From Dechloromonas sp. (GTDB lineage Bacteria > Pseudomonadota > Gammaproteobacteria > Burkholderiales > Rhodocyclaceae), in assembly GCA_028689015.1 (NCBI GenBank), contig JAQTXC010000002.1, positions 30,183 through 94,182 on the forward strand: a stretch of 64,000 nucleotides of DNA. Reading direction: 5' to 3'. The first letter of the stretch is position 1, and every line of letters starts with the position of its first letter. The translations under genes were made by a program, and so were the position numbers. The notes below the pieces were generated by a model, which was given only the letters and a program-made list of their open reading frames with translations, ran no database searches and was not told the origin of the DNA. This document shows positions 32,478 through 42,109 of this stretch, in pieces.

Positions 32478-33959
32478 ATGAACGAATTCGATAAGATTGA
32501 TGCTGCGGTTCGCGCAGAAGTGCTGGCGGCTCTGCGCCTGGTCTTGCCGGCGCACTGTCTGCTCAGCGATGCCGAGGAGTTGCGCCCTTACGAGTGCGAC
32601 GGACTGACCGCTTACCGCGAAATGCCGCTTGCGGTCTGCTTGCCGGAGCATGAGAGACAGGTCATCGACGTGCTGCGTACCTGTCATCGTCTGGGAACGC
32701 CGGTCGTAGCGCGCGGGGCGGGTACAGGGCTGTCGGGCGGCGCCATGCCGCATGCGCAGGGCGTCGTGTTGTCGCTGGCTCGTTTCAATCGCATTCTGCG
32801 GGTCGACCCGCAGGCCCGCCTGGCCGTCGTTCAGCCCGGTGTTCGTAACCTGGCCGTTTCCGAGGCGGCGGCGCCGCATGGTCTGTATTACGCGCCTGAT
32901 CCCTCGTCGCAAATCGCCTGCACGCTGGGCGGCAATGTGGCCGAAAATTCGGGTGGTGTGCATTGTTTGAAGTACGGCCTGACGGTGCACAACATCCTGC
33001 GCTTGCGCATCATCAGTATTGAAGGCGAAATTTTTGAAATCGGTGGGGCCGCGCCGGATGCGCCGGGGTACGACTTGCTGGCGCTGTTCATTGGTTCAGA
33101 GGGCTTGCTTGGCATTGTCACTGAAGTGACTGTGAAACTGGTTCCCAAGCCGGAATTGGCCCAGGTGGTCATGGCCTCGTTCGGCGATGTCGCCCAGGCG
33201 GGCGATGCGGTGGCTGCGATTATCGCCGCCGGCATTATTCCGGCGGGCCTGGAAATGATGGACAAGGCTGCCACTGCAGCGGTCGAGCCCTTCGTCAAGG
33301 CGGGTTATGACCTGAATGCCGAGGCCATCCTGTTGTGCGAATCGGACGGTACACCGGAAGAAGTGGCAGAGGAGATTGCACGGGTCACCGCGGTGTTGAC
33401 CGCTGCAGGCGCCCAGGAACTCCGGGTGTCGCAATCGGAGGCCGAGCGCCTGCGTTTCTGGGCAGGGCGCAAGGCAGCCTTTCCGGCGGTGGGCCGGATT
33501 ACGCCGGATTATTACTGCATGGATGGCACTATTCCACGCAAGCGGTTGGCGGAAATGCTGGCGGCGATTGTCCAGATGGAGCGCAAATACGGTTTGCGTT
33601 GCGCCAATGTGTTTCATGCCGGCGACGGCAATCTGCATCCGCTGATCATGTACGACGCCTCGCTACCCGGTGACTGGGCGCGGGCCGAGGCCTTCGGTGC
33701 CGAGATCCTCGAATTGTCGGTGGCGCTCGGCGGGTCGATAACCGGTGAACATGGCGTGGGCATTGAAAAGATCAACCAGATGTGTGTCCAGTACACCACA
33801 CCGGAGTTGCAGGCCTTTCATCGGCTGAAAGAGGCCTTTGATCCGCCAGGGCTGCTGAATCCGGGCAAGGCGGTGCCCAGTCTGCACCGCTGTGCTGAAT
33901 ATGGTCGCATGCATGTGCATGCCGGCGAAATCAAGTTTCCTGACCTGGAGCGATTCTGA
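32478..33959 (+). CDS. glcD: Glycolate oxidase subunit GlcD
   Basis: This 493-residue FAD-linked oxidase subunit has the PCMH-type FAD domain (RGAGTGLSGGAMPHAQGVVLSL, GGNVAENSGGVHCLKYG) at about 55-235. The FAD-oxidase C domain carries HAGDGNLHP and GEHGVGIEK. It oxidises glycolate to glyoxylate as part of the membrane-associated GlcDEF complex. The stop overlaps the glcE start (TGATG), implying tight coupling. Glyoxylate can feed carboligation to tartronate semialdehyde, matching hyi and the reductases; the carboligase itself is not in the window. Related FAD oxidases take D-lactate, but the glcE and glcF neighbours settle the assignment. Confidence 0.94.
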   Translation: MNEFDKIDAAVRAEVLAALRLVLPAHCLLSDAEELRPYECDGLTAYREMPLAVCLPEHERQVIDVLRTCHRLGTPVVARGAGTGLSGGAMPHAQGVVLSLARFNRILRVDPQARLAVVQPGVRNLAVSEAAAPHGLYYAPDPSSQIACTLGGNVAENSGGVHCLKYGLTVHNILRLRIISIEGEIFEIGGAAPDAPGYDLLALFIGSEGLLGIVTEVTVKLVPKPELAQVVMASFGDVAQAGDAVAAIIAAGIIPAGLEMMDKAATAAVEPFVKAGYDLNAEAILLCESDGTPEEVAEEIARVTAVLTAAGAQELRVSQSEAERLRFWAGRKAAFPAVGRITPDYYCMDGTIPRKRLAEMLAAIVQMERKYGLRCANVFHAGDGNLHPLIMYDASLPGDWARAEAFGAEILELSVALGGSITGEHGVGIEKINQMCVQYTTPELQAFHRLKEAFDPPGLLNPGKAVPSLHRCAEYGRMHVHAGEIKFPDLERF

Positions 33960-35017
33960 TGCAGCGTGACGACTTGGTCGGGGCGGTGCAGGCGGCCTAC
34001 GAAGCACGGACGCCGTTGCGCTTGCGCGGGGCCGGCAGCAAGGATTTTTACGGCGGCGTGCTGGCCGGCGAGGTGCTCGACCTGGCGGCATACTGCGGCG
34101 TGGTGGCTTATGAACCGACCGAGTTGTATGTGACCGCCCGTTGCGGGACGCCGCTGCGCGAACTGGAAGCAGTGCTGGCCGAACGGGGCCAGATGCTGGC
34201 CTGCGAGCCTCCCCGCTTTGCCGGCGCGACGGTGGGCGGGGCGGTGGCGGCGGGGCTATCCGGGCCGCGGCGTCAGCAGGCCGGGGCGGTGCGTGATTTC
34301 GTGCTGGGTGTCCAGTTGATTGACGGCACGGGACAATGGCTGAATTTTGGCGGTCAGGTGATGAAAAATGTCGCCGGCTACGATGTGTCGCGTTTCATGG
34401 CCGGCAGCCTGGGGACGCTGGGGGTGATCGCCGAGGTGACCCTCAAGGTTTTGCCGCTGGCGGTGGCTGAAACGACGCTGGTGTTTGCTTGTGACGCCAG
34501 CGCGGCGATTCAGCGTCTCAACCAGTGGGGACGGCAGGCTTTGCCTATTTCAGCCTCGTTCTGGCAGGCCGGGCAACTCCATGTTCGACTGTCCGGTGCG
34601 GCGGCGGCCGTGCTTGCCGCCCGTCGGCAATTGGGGGGCGAGGTGGCGGTCGACGGTGAAAATTGGTGGATTTCGGTGCGCGAACAGACGCAGCCGGCGT
34701 TTGCCGGTACGCCCTTATGGCGCTTGGCCCTGCCCAGCACAGCGCCTGACCTGCCCCTGGCCGGTTTGCAGGCCATGGAATGGGGCGGTGGCTTGCGCTG
34801 GTATGGTCCTGATGCCGGCGAAGCGGTGGCGATTCGGGCGGCCGCGACGGCAGCCGGCGGGCATGCCGTGCTGTACCGGGCGGCCGAGTCGCAGCGTTGC
34901 CGTGATGGGGTGTTTGCCCCGCTGAATCCAGCCTTGCTGGCCCTGCATCGTCGCCTGAAAAAGGTCTTCGATCCGCGCGGCATCCTTAATCCTGGTCGTC
35001 TTTACGCCGAGTTCTGA
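33959..35017 (+). CDS. glcE: Glycolate oxidase subunit GlcE
   Basis: This 352-residue FAD-binding subunit shares the PCMH domain of GlcD in shorter form (LRLRGAGSKDFYGG, FAGATVGGAVAAGLSGPRR, GQVMKNVAGYDVSRFMAG). It ends in VFDPRGILNPGRLY. It starts at the ATG overlapping the glcD stop. GlcE is needed together with GlcD and GlcF for electron transfer from glycolate to the quinone pool. It is followed after 9 bases by glcF. No odd features are seen beyond high local GC. Confidence 0.94.
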   Translation: MQRDDLVGAVQAAYEARTPLRLRGAGSKDFYGGVLAGEVLDLAAYCGVVAYEPTELYVTARCGTPLRELEAVLAERGQMLACEPPRFAGATVGGAVAAGLSGPRRQQAGAVRDFVLGVQLIDGTGQWLNFGGQVMKNVAGYDVSRFMAGSLGTLGVIAEVTLKVLPLAVAETTLVFACDASAAIQRLNQWGRQALPISASFWQAGQLHVRLSGAAAAVLAARRQLGGEVAVDGENWWISVREQTQPAFAGTPLWRLALPSTAPDLPLAGLQAMEWGGGLRWYGPDAGEAVAIRAAATAAGGHAVLYRAAESQRCRDGVFAPLNPALLALHRRLKKVFDPRGILNPGRLYAEF

Positions 35018-35026
35018 AAGCTGGTC

Positions 35027-36265
35027 ATGGATAACCGACTCGCTGATTTCATACGCGACACCCGCGCTGGCAAGATCGCCAGCGACATTCTGGGCAAATG
35101 TGTTCATTGTGGTTTCTGTACCGCCACCTGCCCGACGTATCAGTTGCTGGGCGATGAGCTCGATGGGCCGCGTGGTCGCATCTATCTGATCAAACAGGTG
35201 CTGGAGGGGCAGCCGGTGACCGAGAAGACCCGGCTGCACCTTGATCGTTGCCTGACTTGCCGGTCGTGTGAAACGACCTGTCCATCGGGCGTCAAATACA
35301 GTCATTTGCTGGATATCGGTCGCCAGGTGGTCGAGTCTCGTCTGCAGCGGCCGCTTCGCGAAGCGTTGCCCCGCGCCTTGCTCAAGGCAGTATTGCCGCG
35401 CCCGGCTTTGTTTGCTGCGGCGGTGCGTCTGGGGCGGGCCCTGCGTCCCTTGCTGCCGTCCAGCCTGGCCGACAAGTTGCCCCCTCCTGTCCAGCAGGTG
35501 GCGCGTCCCTGGCCGACGGCCCAGCCGCATCCGCGCCGCATGCTGATGCTGGCGGGTTGCGTTCAACCCGCGCTGGCCCCCAACATCAATGCAGCGATGG
35601 CTCGTTTGCTTGATCTCCTGGGGATTCATGTCTTTGAGGAGGGCAAGGCCGGCTGCTGCGGGGCGGTTCGTTTTCACTTGAACGACCAGGCGGCGGCGTG
35701 CGACGACATGCGGCGCAATATCGATGCCTGGTGGCCGCAGCTTGAAGCCGGGGTGGAGGCGATTGTCGTGACTGCTTCGGGCTGTGGTGTGCAGTTGCGT
35801 GATTACGGCCATATCTTGGCCGATGACGCGGTCTACGCTGAAAAAGCGGCAAAAATAAGCCAGCTGTGCCGCGACCCCAGCGAGGTGTTGCTGGCCGAGT
35901 ACGACCGCCTGCTTGCCTTGCTGGCAGCGCGCATGGCATCCCGGGGCAAGCTGGCCTGGCATGCGCCCTGTACCTTGCAGCACGGTTTGGGGCTGCGCGG
36001 TAGCATTGAAAGCATCCTGCAGGCTGCCGGCTACACCCTGACGCCGGTGGCGGACAGCCACCTGTGCTGCGGTTCGGCGGGAACTTATTCTGTCCTGCAG
36101 CCGGCCTTGGCGGGCCAATTACGTGAGCGTAAGCTGGCGGCCCTGCATGCTGGCGACCCGCGACAAATCGCCACCGCCAACATCGGCTGTCTGACCCACC
36201 TGCAAGCCGGCAGTACCACGCCGGTTCGGCATTGGATTGAATTGATTGACGAGGTCTTGTCGTGA
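35027..36265 (+). CDS. glcF: Glycolate oxidase iron-sulfur subunit GlcF
   Basis: This 412-residue subunit has two 4Fe-4S ligand clusters near the N-terminus, CVHCGFCTATCP (Cys25, 28, 31, 35) and CLTCRSCETTCP (Cys75, 78, 81, 85). Two CCG-type domains follow (GCCGAVRFHLN and LCCGSAGTYS), as in heterodisulfide reductase-like proteins. It passes electrons from GlcDE to quinone. The stop overlaps the GTG start of the HDOD protein, so the operon continues into signalling genes. This tail is unusual for glcDEF loci. Confidence 0.95.
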   Translation: MDNRLADFIRDTRAGKIASDILGKCVHCGFCTATCPTYQLLGDELDGPRGRIYLIKQVLEGQPVTEKTRLHLDRCLTCRSCETTCPSGVKYSHLLDIGRQVVESRLQRPLREALPRALLKAVLPRPALFAAAVRLGRALRPLLPSSLADKLPPPVQQVARPWPTAQPHPRRMLMLAGCVQPALAPNINAAMARLLDLLGIHVFEEGKAGCCGAVRFHLNDQAAACDDMRRNIDAWWPQLEAGVEAIVVTASGCGVQLRDYGHILADDAVYAEKAAKISQLCRDPSEVLLAEYDRLLALLAARMASRGKLAWHAPCTLQHGLGLRGSIESILQAAGYTLTPVADSHLCCGSAGTYSVLQPALAGQLRERKLAALHAGDPRQIATANIGCLTHLQAGSTTPVRHWIELIDEVLS

Positions 36266-37152
36266 ATAAGCAAAGTCCCGCTTCCTTGTCGGCGCTGACC
36301 CAGTCCCTGGGTGAGGCTGATGCAGCACGTGTCCGTCGGGTGCTGGAGGGCGGCATCAAGCTGCCGGCCCAGCCGCGTGTCCTTGAAGCTTTGCGCCAGC
36401 TCATGCTACGCAAGGAAATGGATGTGCGGCCCCTGGCCCAGATCATTGCCCAGGACCCCGCTTTGATGGCACTGCTGTTTAAGGTGGTGGCCTCGCCGGC
36501 CTATCGTCAGCACCACCCGCTGACGACCTTGGAGCAGATTCTGCATGTCATTGGGGTTGATCAGACGTTTAATCTGGTTCAGGCCTTGTGTCTGGTCAGT
36601 GCGGCGACGCCGCATAAGGATCGGCAATTGCTGGAGAGCTTCTGGGCGCGTTCGCGAATGGTGGGCCAGTTGGCCATGCTGATTGCCGACGAGCGCATCA
36701 CGGTCTGCAATATTTTTCCGGATCAGGCCTACCTGGCCGGGATTTTCCATGCCTGCGGCATTCCTTTGTTGATGCAACGCTTTCCAACCTATTGCCACGA
36801 CCTGCGTCTCGGTATCCCGGGGCAATGGCCGCATTGGCGCGATGAAGATCAGAAGTTCAATACCGATCATTGCGTTGTCGGGTATTTGGTCGCACGGCAC
36901 TGGTCTTTGCCCGGTTTCATCTGCGATGCCATTCGTTTCCAGGGGTGCGTGCTGGAATTAGGCGATCATGCGGCGCGCAGCATGGTGGCAATTTTGCAAC
37001 TGGCCATTGATATCCGGGCGCGTGACCAACGCTTGCCCAATCCCGAATGGGAGCGCATGCAAGGGCTTGTCTTGGCGGAGTTGGGGCTGGATGTGGGGAC
37101 TTTGCCCGAGTTCGTCGATATTGTGCTCGAACGTTTTCAAGGGACGGAATGA
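36262..37152 (+). CDS. HDOD-domain protein
   Basis: This 296-residue protein starts at a GTG overlapping the glcF stop (GTGA). The HDOD domain (about 25-225) has LPAQPRVLEALRQLM, LAQIIAQDPALMALLFKVV and LTTLEQILHVIGVDQTFNLV, but not the metal-binding HD pair, as usual for the family. HDOD proteins act in signalling and phosphorelay outputs through protein contacts. It has no EAL or GGDEF partner domain. The PP2C phosphatase gene follows 64 bases later. The link to glycolate oxidation is by position only. Confidence 0.85.
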   Translation: MNKQSPASLSALTQSLGEADAARVRRVLEGGIKLPAQPRVLEALRQLMLRKEMDVRPLAQIIAQDPALMALLFKVVASPAYRQHHPLTTLEQILHVIGVDQTFNLVQALCLVSAATPHKDRQLLESFWARSRMVGQLAMLIADERITVCNIFPDQAYLAGIFHACGIPLLMQRFPTYCHDLRLGIPGQWPHWRDEDQKFNTDHCVVGYLVARHWSLPGFICDAIRFQGCVLELGDHAARSMVAILQLAIDIRARDQRLPNPEWERMQGLVLAELGLDVGTLPEFVDIVLERFQGTE

Positions 37153-37216
37153 TGCTTGATCTTGGTTTTCTTGCCGGGTTGTCGCCGTCGGTTGCTACTT
37201 ACGTTGGGGAGGGCGC

Positions 37217-37969
37217 ATGGCGCTAAGGATAGATGCCTGTGCAGCCCAGCATCAGGGGGATCGCAAGGAGCAGCAGGATCGGGTCGCCATTCTGCCGCAT
37301 CCCCGGCGCAAGGGGTTGGCACTGGCTGTGGTGGCCGATGGTATGGGAGGGCACACGGGCGGCGCGCTGGCCGCTGAACAGGTAGTGCATACCGCCCGGC
37401 ACAATCTGGAGCAGTTCATGCCTGCCGAAGAGTCAGCGCACAGTTTGCTCGAAAACGCTTTGCGCGAAGCACATACGATGATCAAGGCGTCGCGCTTCAT
37501 GAATGAAAAAGACCCGCACAGCACCGCGGTGGTCTTGCTGCTGCAGCCGGGGCGCATGACCTGGGTGCATTGCGGTGATAGTCGGCTTTATCTGTTTCGC
37601 GGGCGTCAGTTGCGGGTGCGCACGGTCGACCATTCCTACGTTGAACATTTGCTGGCGCTGGGTCGGATCACCCCGGCGCAAGCCGAGACGCACCCCAATC
37701 GCAATGTGTTGCTGACCTCGCTGGGCGGGCAGGAGGAGCCGCGCTTTGACTTTGGCGAAACCGACGATCTGCAGCCTGGGGATGTTTTCCTGCTGTGCTC
37801 GGATGGCTTGTGGGCTTATTTCGACGAGCAGGAACTGGCCGATGTGCTCGGCCAGTATTCAGCGCGTCAGGCCTGCGAACAATTGATTGAACTGGCTCGC
37901 CAGCGGGCCGGCGGGAGTGGCGACAACCTGTCGCTGGCCGTCATTAAATTGATCGACCGTCCCGCTTGA
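37217..37969 (+). CDS. PP2C-family serine/threonine protein phosphatase
   Basis: This 250-residue stand-alone PP2C/PrpC-like phosphatase has the metal-binding motifs VADGMGGHTGG, the region VHCGDSRLYLFRG, LLCSDGLWAYF and GGSGDNLSLAVIKL. It starts at the ATG after GGGGAGGGCGC. A short frame of about 25 codons between the HDOD stop and this start overlaps it but is not convincing. Such phosphatases oppose Ser/Thr kinases such as those of type VI secretion or FHA systems; no kinase gene lies nearby. It converges on rhlE. Confidence 0.9.
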   Translation: MALRIDACAAQHQGDRKEQQDRVAILPHPRRKGLALAVVADGMGGHTGGALAAEQVVHTARHNLEQFMPAEESAHSLLENALREAHTMIKASRFMNEKDPHSTAVVLLLQPGRMTWVHCGDSRLYLFRGRQLRVRTVDHSYVEHLLALGRITPAQAETHPNRNVLLTSLGGQEEPRFDFGETDDLQPGDVFLLCSDGLWAYFDEQELADVLGQYSARQACEQLIELARQRAGGSGDNLSLAVIKLIDRPA

Positions 37970-37979
37970 GCCTGCTCGC

Positions 37980-39506
37980 TCAGGCCTTGCGGCCCAGGCC
38001 CCCGAGCAGAGCGGCCACGACTCGTCTGGGTTTGTGCGGATCTACTTTGGCCGGAGCGTTGGGCGAGTCCGGCACGTCACCCCGTGGCGAGTTTTCTTCG
38101 TAGGGCTTGCTGAAGTCGAAACCATCAGCCGCAATCATCGGATTGCGGCGTGGCCGGCGATCCGTCCGCTCGTGGCGTTCCGGGCGTTCGGTGCGCTCAG
38201 GGCGGGCAGACCGCTCCGGACGCTGGGCCAGCGGCGCCTGGACAGGTACGGTCGACGGACGTTTTTTCTTGTTTCCCGGCGGATATTCGTAATCCGGCTC
38301 CGCTTCGAAACCTGCTACTTCAACCTGTTCGATTGGCCGTTTGATCAGCTTCTCGATATCCATCAGATAGCCCACTTCGTGGGTGCTGACCAGCGAAATG
38401 GCGTTGCCCATCTTGCCGGCGCGGCCGGTGCGGCCAATGCGGTGCACGTAGTCTTCGGGCGTATGTGGCAGTTCGTAATTAATGACGTAGGGCAGGTCAT
38501 CAACATCGAGGCCGCGGGCGGCGACGTCGGTGGCGATCAGGGCGTGTGTTTCGCCGCCTTTGAAGGCATCAAGCGCCTTGATCCGTTCGAGCTGACTCTT
38601 GTCGCCGTGGATGGCATCGGCCTTGATGCCGGCGCGTTGCAGTTCGCGGGTCAGTCGCGCGCAGCCTTGCTTGGTGCGCATGAAGACGATGGCCTGGCGG
38701 ATTTCGCCGGACTTGAGCAACTTGGTCAGCAGGCCGCGTTTGCCGTATTCGGAAACAGGATGGACGCGATGGGTGATGGTGTCGGAGACCTGGTTGCGGC
38801 GGGCGACTTCGATCAGCACCGGCGATTTCAGCATGGTGTCGGCCAGACGCTTGATTTCTTCCGAGAAGGTGGCCGAGAACAGCAGGCTTTGGCGCTGGGC
38901 TGGCAGCATGTTGAGGATGCGAGTGACGTCGGGGACGAAACCCATGTCGAGCATGCGGTCGGCTTCGTCGAGGACCAGAGCCTGCACCGAGTTGAAGCTG
39001 ACGCTCTTGTTTTCGACGTGATCGAGCAGTCGACCGGGGGTGGCGACGAGGATTTCGACGCCTTTTTTCAGTTCGGCGATCTGCGGCTTGATATCGACGC
39101 CGCCGTAAGCGCACATGGCGCGGATCGGTGTGTGCTTGCTGTAGGTTTTGACCGATTCGAAAACCTGCATGGCCAGTTCGCGGGTCGGGGCGAGGATCAG
39201 GGCGCGCACTGGGTGCTTGGCCGGCGACGGGCTGCTGCTGGCGAAAGGCAGGATGCGTTGCAGGATGGGCAGCGTGAAGGCGGCCGTTTTGCCGGTGCCA
39301 GTCTGGGCGCCGCCCATGATGTCCTTGCCGCTGATAACCAGCGGGATGGCCTGGGCCTGGATCGGAGTGGGTTTGGTGTAGCCCTCGTCGAGCACGGCAC
39401 GCAGCAGTTCAGGGGCCAGGCCGAGATCGGCAAAGGTGATTTCCGGTGCAGCTTCAGCCGCCGGGGTGCTGGCGGTGTCGCCAGTCAAGTGATTGATTTC
39501 AGACAT
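37980..39506 (-). CDS. rhlE: DEAD-box ATP-dependent RNA helicase RhlE
   Basis: This 508-residue helicase has the Q motif, AQTGTGKT (motif I), PTREL, VLDEADRMLDMG (II), SAT (III), and C-terminal motifs including VAARGLDVDDLP and HRIGRTGRAG. The long C-terminal tail is rich in Arg, Pro and Glu (RPERSARPERTERPERHERT), likely for RNA contacts. It probably remodels RNA in ribosome maturation or decay. The start ATG at 39506 lies directly beside a TATAAT-like element with no Shine-Dalgarno. Confidence 0.95.
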   Translation of the reverse strand: MSEINHLTGDTASTPAAEAAPEITFADLGLAPELLRAVLDEGYTKPTPIQAQAIPLVISGKDIMGGAQTGTGKTAAFTLPILQRILPFASSSPSPAKHPVRALILAPTRELAMQVFESVKTYSKHTPIRAMCAYGGVDIKPQIAELKKGVEILVATPGRLLDHVENKSVSFNSVQALVLDEADRMLDMGFVPDVTRILNMLPAQRQSLLFSATFSEEIKRLADTMLKSPVLIEVARRNQVSDTITHRVHPVSEYGKRGLLTKLLKSGEIRQAIVFMRTKQGCARLTRELQRAGIKADAIHGDKSQLERIKALDAFKGGETHALIATDVAARGLDVDDLPYVINYELPHTPEDYVHRIGRTGRAGKMGNAISLVSTHEVGYLMDIEKLIKRPIEQVEVAGFEAEPDYEYPPGNKKKRPSTVPVQAPLAQRPERSARPERTERPERHERTDRRPRRNPMIAADGFDFSKPYEENSPRGDVPDSPNAPAKVDPHKPRRVVAALLGGLGRKA

Positions 39507-39514
39507 GGGCGAGG

Positions 39515-39520
39515 ATTATA
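39515..39520 (-). promoter_or_regulatory. -10 element adjacent to the rhlE start
   Basis: The minus strand reads TATAAT, ending 8 bases before the rhlE ATG and overlapping the stop codon of the upstream hybrid kinase. A start at the usual distance would give a leaderless or nearly leaderless mRNA. Confidence 0.4.
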
Positions 39521-41723
39521 CGCTGCTCCTGGAGGCTCCGCCGGATGCATTGCGGTCCAGCCAGGTTAACAAACTGGCGTAGAGCAGTTGCGGTTCGAGT
39601 GGTTTACCAAGGTGTTCGTTCATGCCGGCAGCCAGGCTGGCCTGCCGGTCTTCGGCGTGAACATTGGCGCTGAGCGCCAGGATGGGGGTGTGCTGATAGG
39701 CGGGCAGGCGGCGAATTTGTCGTGCAGCGGCCAGGCCATCGAGGATGGGCATTTGCAGGTCGAGCAGGATCAGGTCGTAGGTCTTTTGGGTGGCCAGTTC
39801 GACCGCTTGCTGGCCGTTTTCTGCCTGTTCCAGTTGCAAGGGGAGGTGTTCCAGCAATTCGACGACCACTTCGCGGTTGATCGGGTTGTCCTCCGCCAGC
39901 AAGATACGACGACCAGCGTGCCGGGCAGCCAGTGCTTGCTCGGCCTGATCAATGAGCGAGGGGTTTGCGGTCGACGACGCGATGGCGTTCATTTCCCTGA
40001 GCGGTACAGTCACCCAGAAGGTGCTGCCCGCCTTGGGGGCGCTATCAACGCCCGTTTCGCCGCCCATCAACTGCGCCAGCCGCTGGTTGATGGCTAGACC
40101 AAGACCGGTGCCACCGTACTGCCGTGTCGTCGTGTTGTCGGCCTGTTCGAAACGATCAAAAATCCGTTGCTGGGCTTCGGCGCTCAAGCCGATGCCGGTA
40201 TCGCGGATGGCAAAGCTGATCATTAAGTCGTCGGTGCGTCGTTGGACGACCTGGGCATCTAAGCGAATTTCACCTTGTTCGGTAAATTTAAGGGCGTTGC
40301 TGATGAAATTGATCAGGATCTGGCGCAGACGCAGGCTGTCACCGTACAGGCGCTGTGGCAGGTTGCTCAGGTCAATATGCAGCGCGATGCCTTTCTGGCT
40401 GGCTTGGTCGCTGAACAGGGCATGCAGTTGATCGCCCAGTTCGCCTGGTGAAAACTCGCCCGGGGTGAGTTGCAACTTGCCAGCCTCGATTTTTGAGAAA
40501 TCGAGAATGTCGTTAAGAATGCCAAATAAATGCTGGGCGGCCAGCGAGATCTTGCTCAGCCGGGACAATTGCTCCGGTCGCGGGTTGTCGCGGGTCAAGA
40601 GGTGGGTCATGCCAATGATGGCATTCATCGGCGTGCGGATTTCATGGCTCATATTGGCAATGAAAGCGCTTTTTGCCCGGTTGGCCGCCTCCGCGGCGAG
40701 TTTGGCCTGGTGCAGGCGGCTGTTGCTATCCAGCAGGTCCTGGGTTCGGTCATGGACGGTGGCCTCAAGCGCCGTGCGATGTGCTTGCAGATCGTCCTTG
40801 GCTTGCTGTAGGTGGGCCAGCGTGGCGTTTTGCTGTTGCATCAGGCTCAGGCGCTCATACAGGGCACGCAGCAGCAAGTAGCTGAGGATGGCAAATGCGA
40901 TGGCGGTTAGCCAGCCGGTGGTACGCAGCCAGAAATGATCTTCGGCCGATTCTGCGCGTGGCCGCGCCGCCATTTGCCACTGGCCGCCAGGAATGTGAAT
41001 GTCCAGCCGTTCCGAAGGCTCGGCAAACAAGGCGGGGTTGCCAAAAAACACGTTGCCATCGCTTCCCTGTCCATCCGTGCCGCGTAGCGCAATGTCGATG
41101 GAACTATTGGCCAATAGTTTGGCTGTACTTTGCAGCAGGCTGTCGAAGTCAATGACGGTGCTGATGAGTCCCCAGTAGTTGTGATCAATGAACACCGGGG
41201 TGCGATAGATCAGGCCGGTGCCGCCCTGTATCAGGGGGACCGGGCCGGCGAGTCGGCCACGTTTTTCGCGGATGGCCTGTTCAACAGCGGGCCATTGTTG
41301 GGGATTCAGTTCGTATTGCAGGCCCAGCGCTTTTTCGTTTCCCGCCAGTGGTGCAATAAAGGCCAGGCGGTTGTTGGGAGCGACACCAATATTGCGAAAA
41401 TGCTGACCTCGGCGATAAATCAGGTCGAGCATGCTGTCCAGTTCCGCCGTATTGATTTTGCCGTTGCGAGCGATCAGGTAGGTCTCGATCCCGTTGGCCA
41501 AAAAAGCGGTGCTGTTGAGCTCAGACTCGAGGACAGCACGAACGGCACCGGCCTTGGTCAATACTTGACGTTGCAACTCGCTGTGGTGGCGAAGATGCAG
41601 TTCGTGAATCTCATATTCAGTCAGGGCGCCGATCACGGCGGCCAGCAATAACGGGAGCAGTAATAACCACAGCCGTTCGAGTGGACGGCGGGCAGGCGCG
41701 GGGGCCAAGACGTGATCTGGCAA
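39516..41723 (-). CDS. CHASE-domain hybrid sensor histidine kinase
   Basis: This 735-residue protein has TM1 at about 18-36 and a periplasmic CHASE domain at about 60-250 ([43 protein letters not shown]). TM2 is near 268-288, then a coiled coil. The HisKA H-box is [18 protein letters not shown], followed by HATPase_c with [12 protein letters not shown] and GTGLGLAI. The C-terminal receiver has [12 protein letters not shown] and the Asp of LILLDLQMP. The start is TTG at 41723, with AGAGG upstream. CHASE domains sense small extracellular ligands. It is 26 bases after the lone receiver gene, so these probably act together. Confidence 0.9.
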   Translation of the reverse strand: MPDHVLAPAPARRPLERLWLLLLPLLLAAVIGALTEYEIHELHLRHHSELQRQVLTKAGAVRAVLESELNSTAFLANGIETYLIARNGKINTAELDSMLDLIYRRGQHFRNIGVAPNNRLAFIAPLAGNEKALGLQYELNPQQWPAVEQAIREKRGRLAGPVPLIQGGTGLIYRTPVFIDHNYWGLISTVIDFDSLLQSTAKLLANSSIDIALRGTDGQGSDGNVFFGNPALFAEPSERLDIHIPGGQWQMAARPRAESAEDHFWLRTTGWLTAIAFAILSYLLLRALYERLSLMQQQNATLAHLQQAKDDLQAHRTALEATVHDRTQDLLDSNSRLHQAKLAAEAANRAKSAFIANMSHEIRTPMNAIIGMTHLLTRDNPRPEQLSRLSKISLAAQHLFGILNDILDFSKIEAGKLQLTPGEFSPGELGDQLHALFSDQASQKGIALHIDLSNLPQRLYGDSLRLRQILINFISNALKFTEQGEIRLDAQVVQRRTDDLMISFAIRDTGIGLSAEAQQRIFDRFEQADNTTTRQYGGTGLGLAINQRLAQLMGGETGVDSAPKAGSTFWVTVPLREMNAIASSTANPSLIDQAEQALAARHAGRRILLAEDNPINREVVVELLEHLPLQLEQAENGQQAVELATQKTYDLILLDLQMPILDGLAAARQIRRLPAYQHTPILALSANVHAEDRQASLAAGMNEHLGKPLEPQLLYASLLTWLDRNASGGASRSSV

Positions 41724-41749
41724 GCAGGGCCTCTGGAAAAAAGGGGGGG

Positions 41750-42109
41750 TCAGAGACCGTTGATCATCTCTTCGAGGCGCTGCCGGTTGATCGGCTTGAC
41801 CAGAATGTCATCGAAGCCAGCTTGCAGGAATTGCTGGCGATCTTCCGGGAAGGCGTGGGCGGTATAGGCCAGAATACGACTGGGCAGGGTTTGGCGCTGG
41901 CGCAGTTGGCGGCAGGTTTCTTCCCCGGTCAGGCCGGGCATGCTGATATCGAGCATGATCAGTTGGAAGTGGTGCTGGCCGGCCAGGGTCAAGGCGCTTT
42001 CGCCACTGTCGGCTTCATAGACGGCCCAGCCCAGTTTCTTGAGCAGGGCGCTGGCCAGCAGGCGGTTGGTGGGGTGGTCGTCAACGACCAGCGCCAGTCG
42101 ATTAGTCAT
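41750..42109 (-). CDS. Single-domain response regulator (receiver only)
   Basis: This 119-residue receiver has the acidic pair LVVDDHPTN, phospho-Asp in [10 protein letters not shown], and the conserved Lys in LVKPIN. There is no output domain, as for CheY-like or phosphorelay shuttles. The ATG at 42109 overlaps the end of the upstream kinase by eight bases. The longer frame upstream lies inside that kinase gene. The hybrid kinase follows. It likely receives phosphate from the Cache kinase and may compete with the hybrid kinase receiver. Confidence 0.9.
   Translation of the reverse strand: MTNRLALVVDDHPTNRLLASALLKKLGWAVYEADSGESALTLAGQHHFQLIMLDISMPGLTGEETCRQLRQRQTLPSRILAYTAHAFPEDRQQFLQAGFDDILVKPINRQRLEEMINGL

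Noticed and set aside
34715-36118. A 467-residue minus-strand frame
   Set aside because: Antisense to glcE and glcF with no motifs.
37149-37226. A short frame of about 25 codons between HDOD and PP2C genes
   Set aside because: Too short, no motif, and overlapping the PP2C start. Leader peptide cannot be supported.
38034-39569. A 511-residue plus-strand frame
   Set aside because: Antisense to rhlE, which has all helicase motifs.
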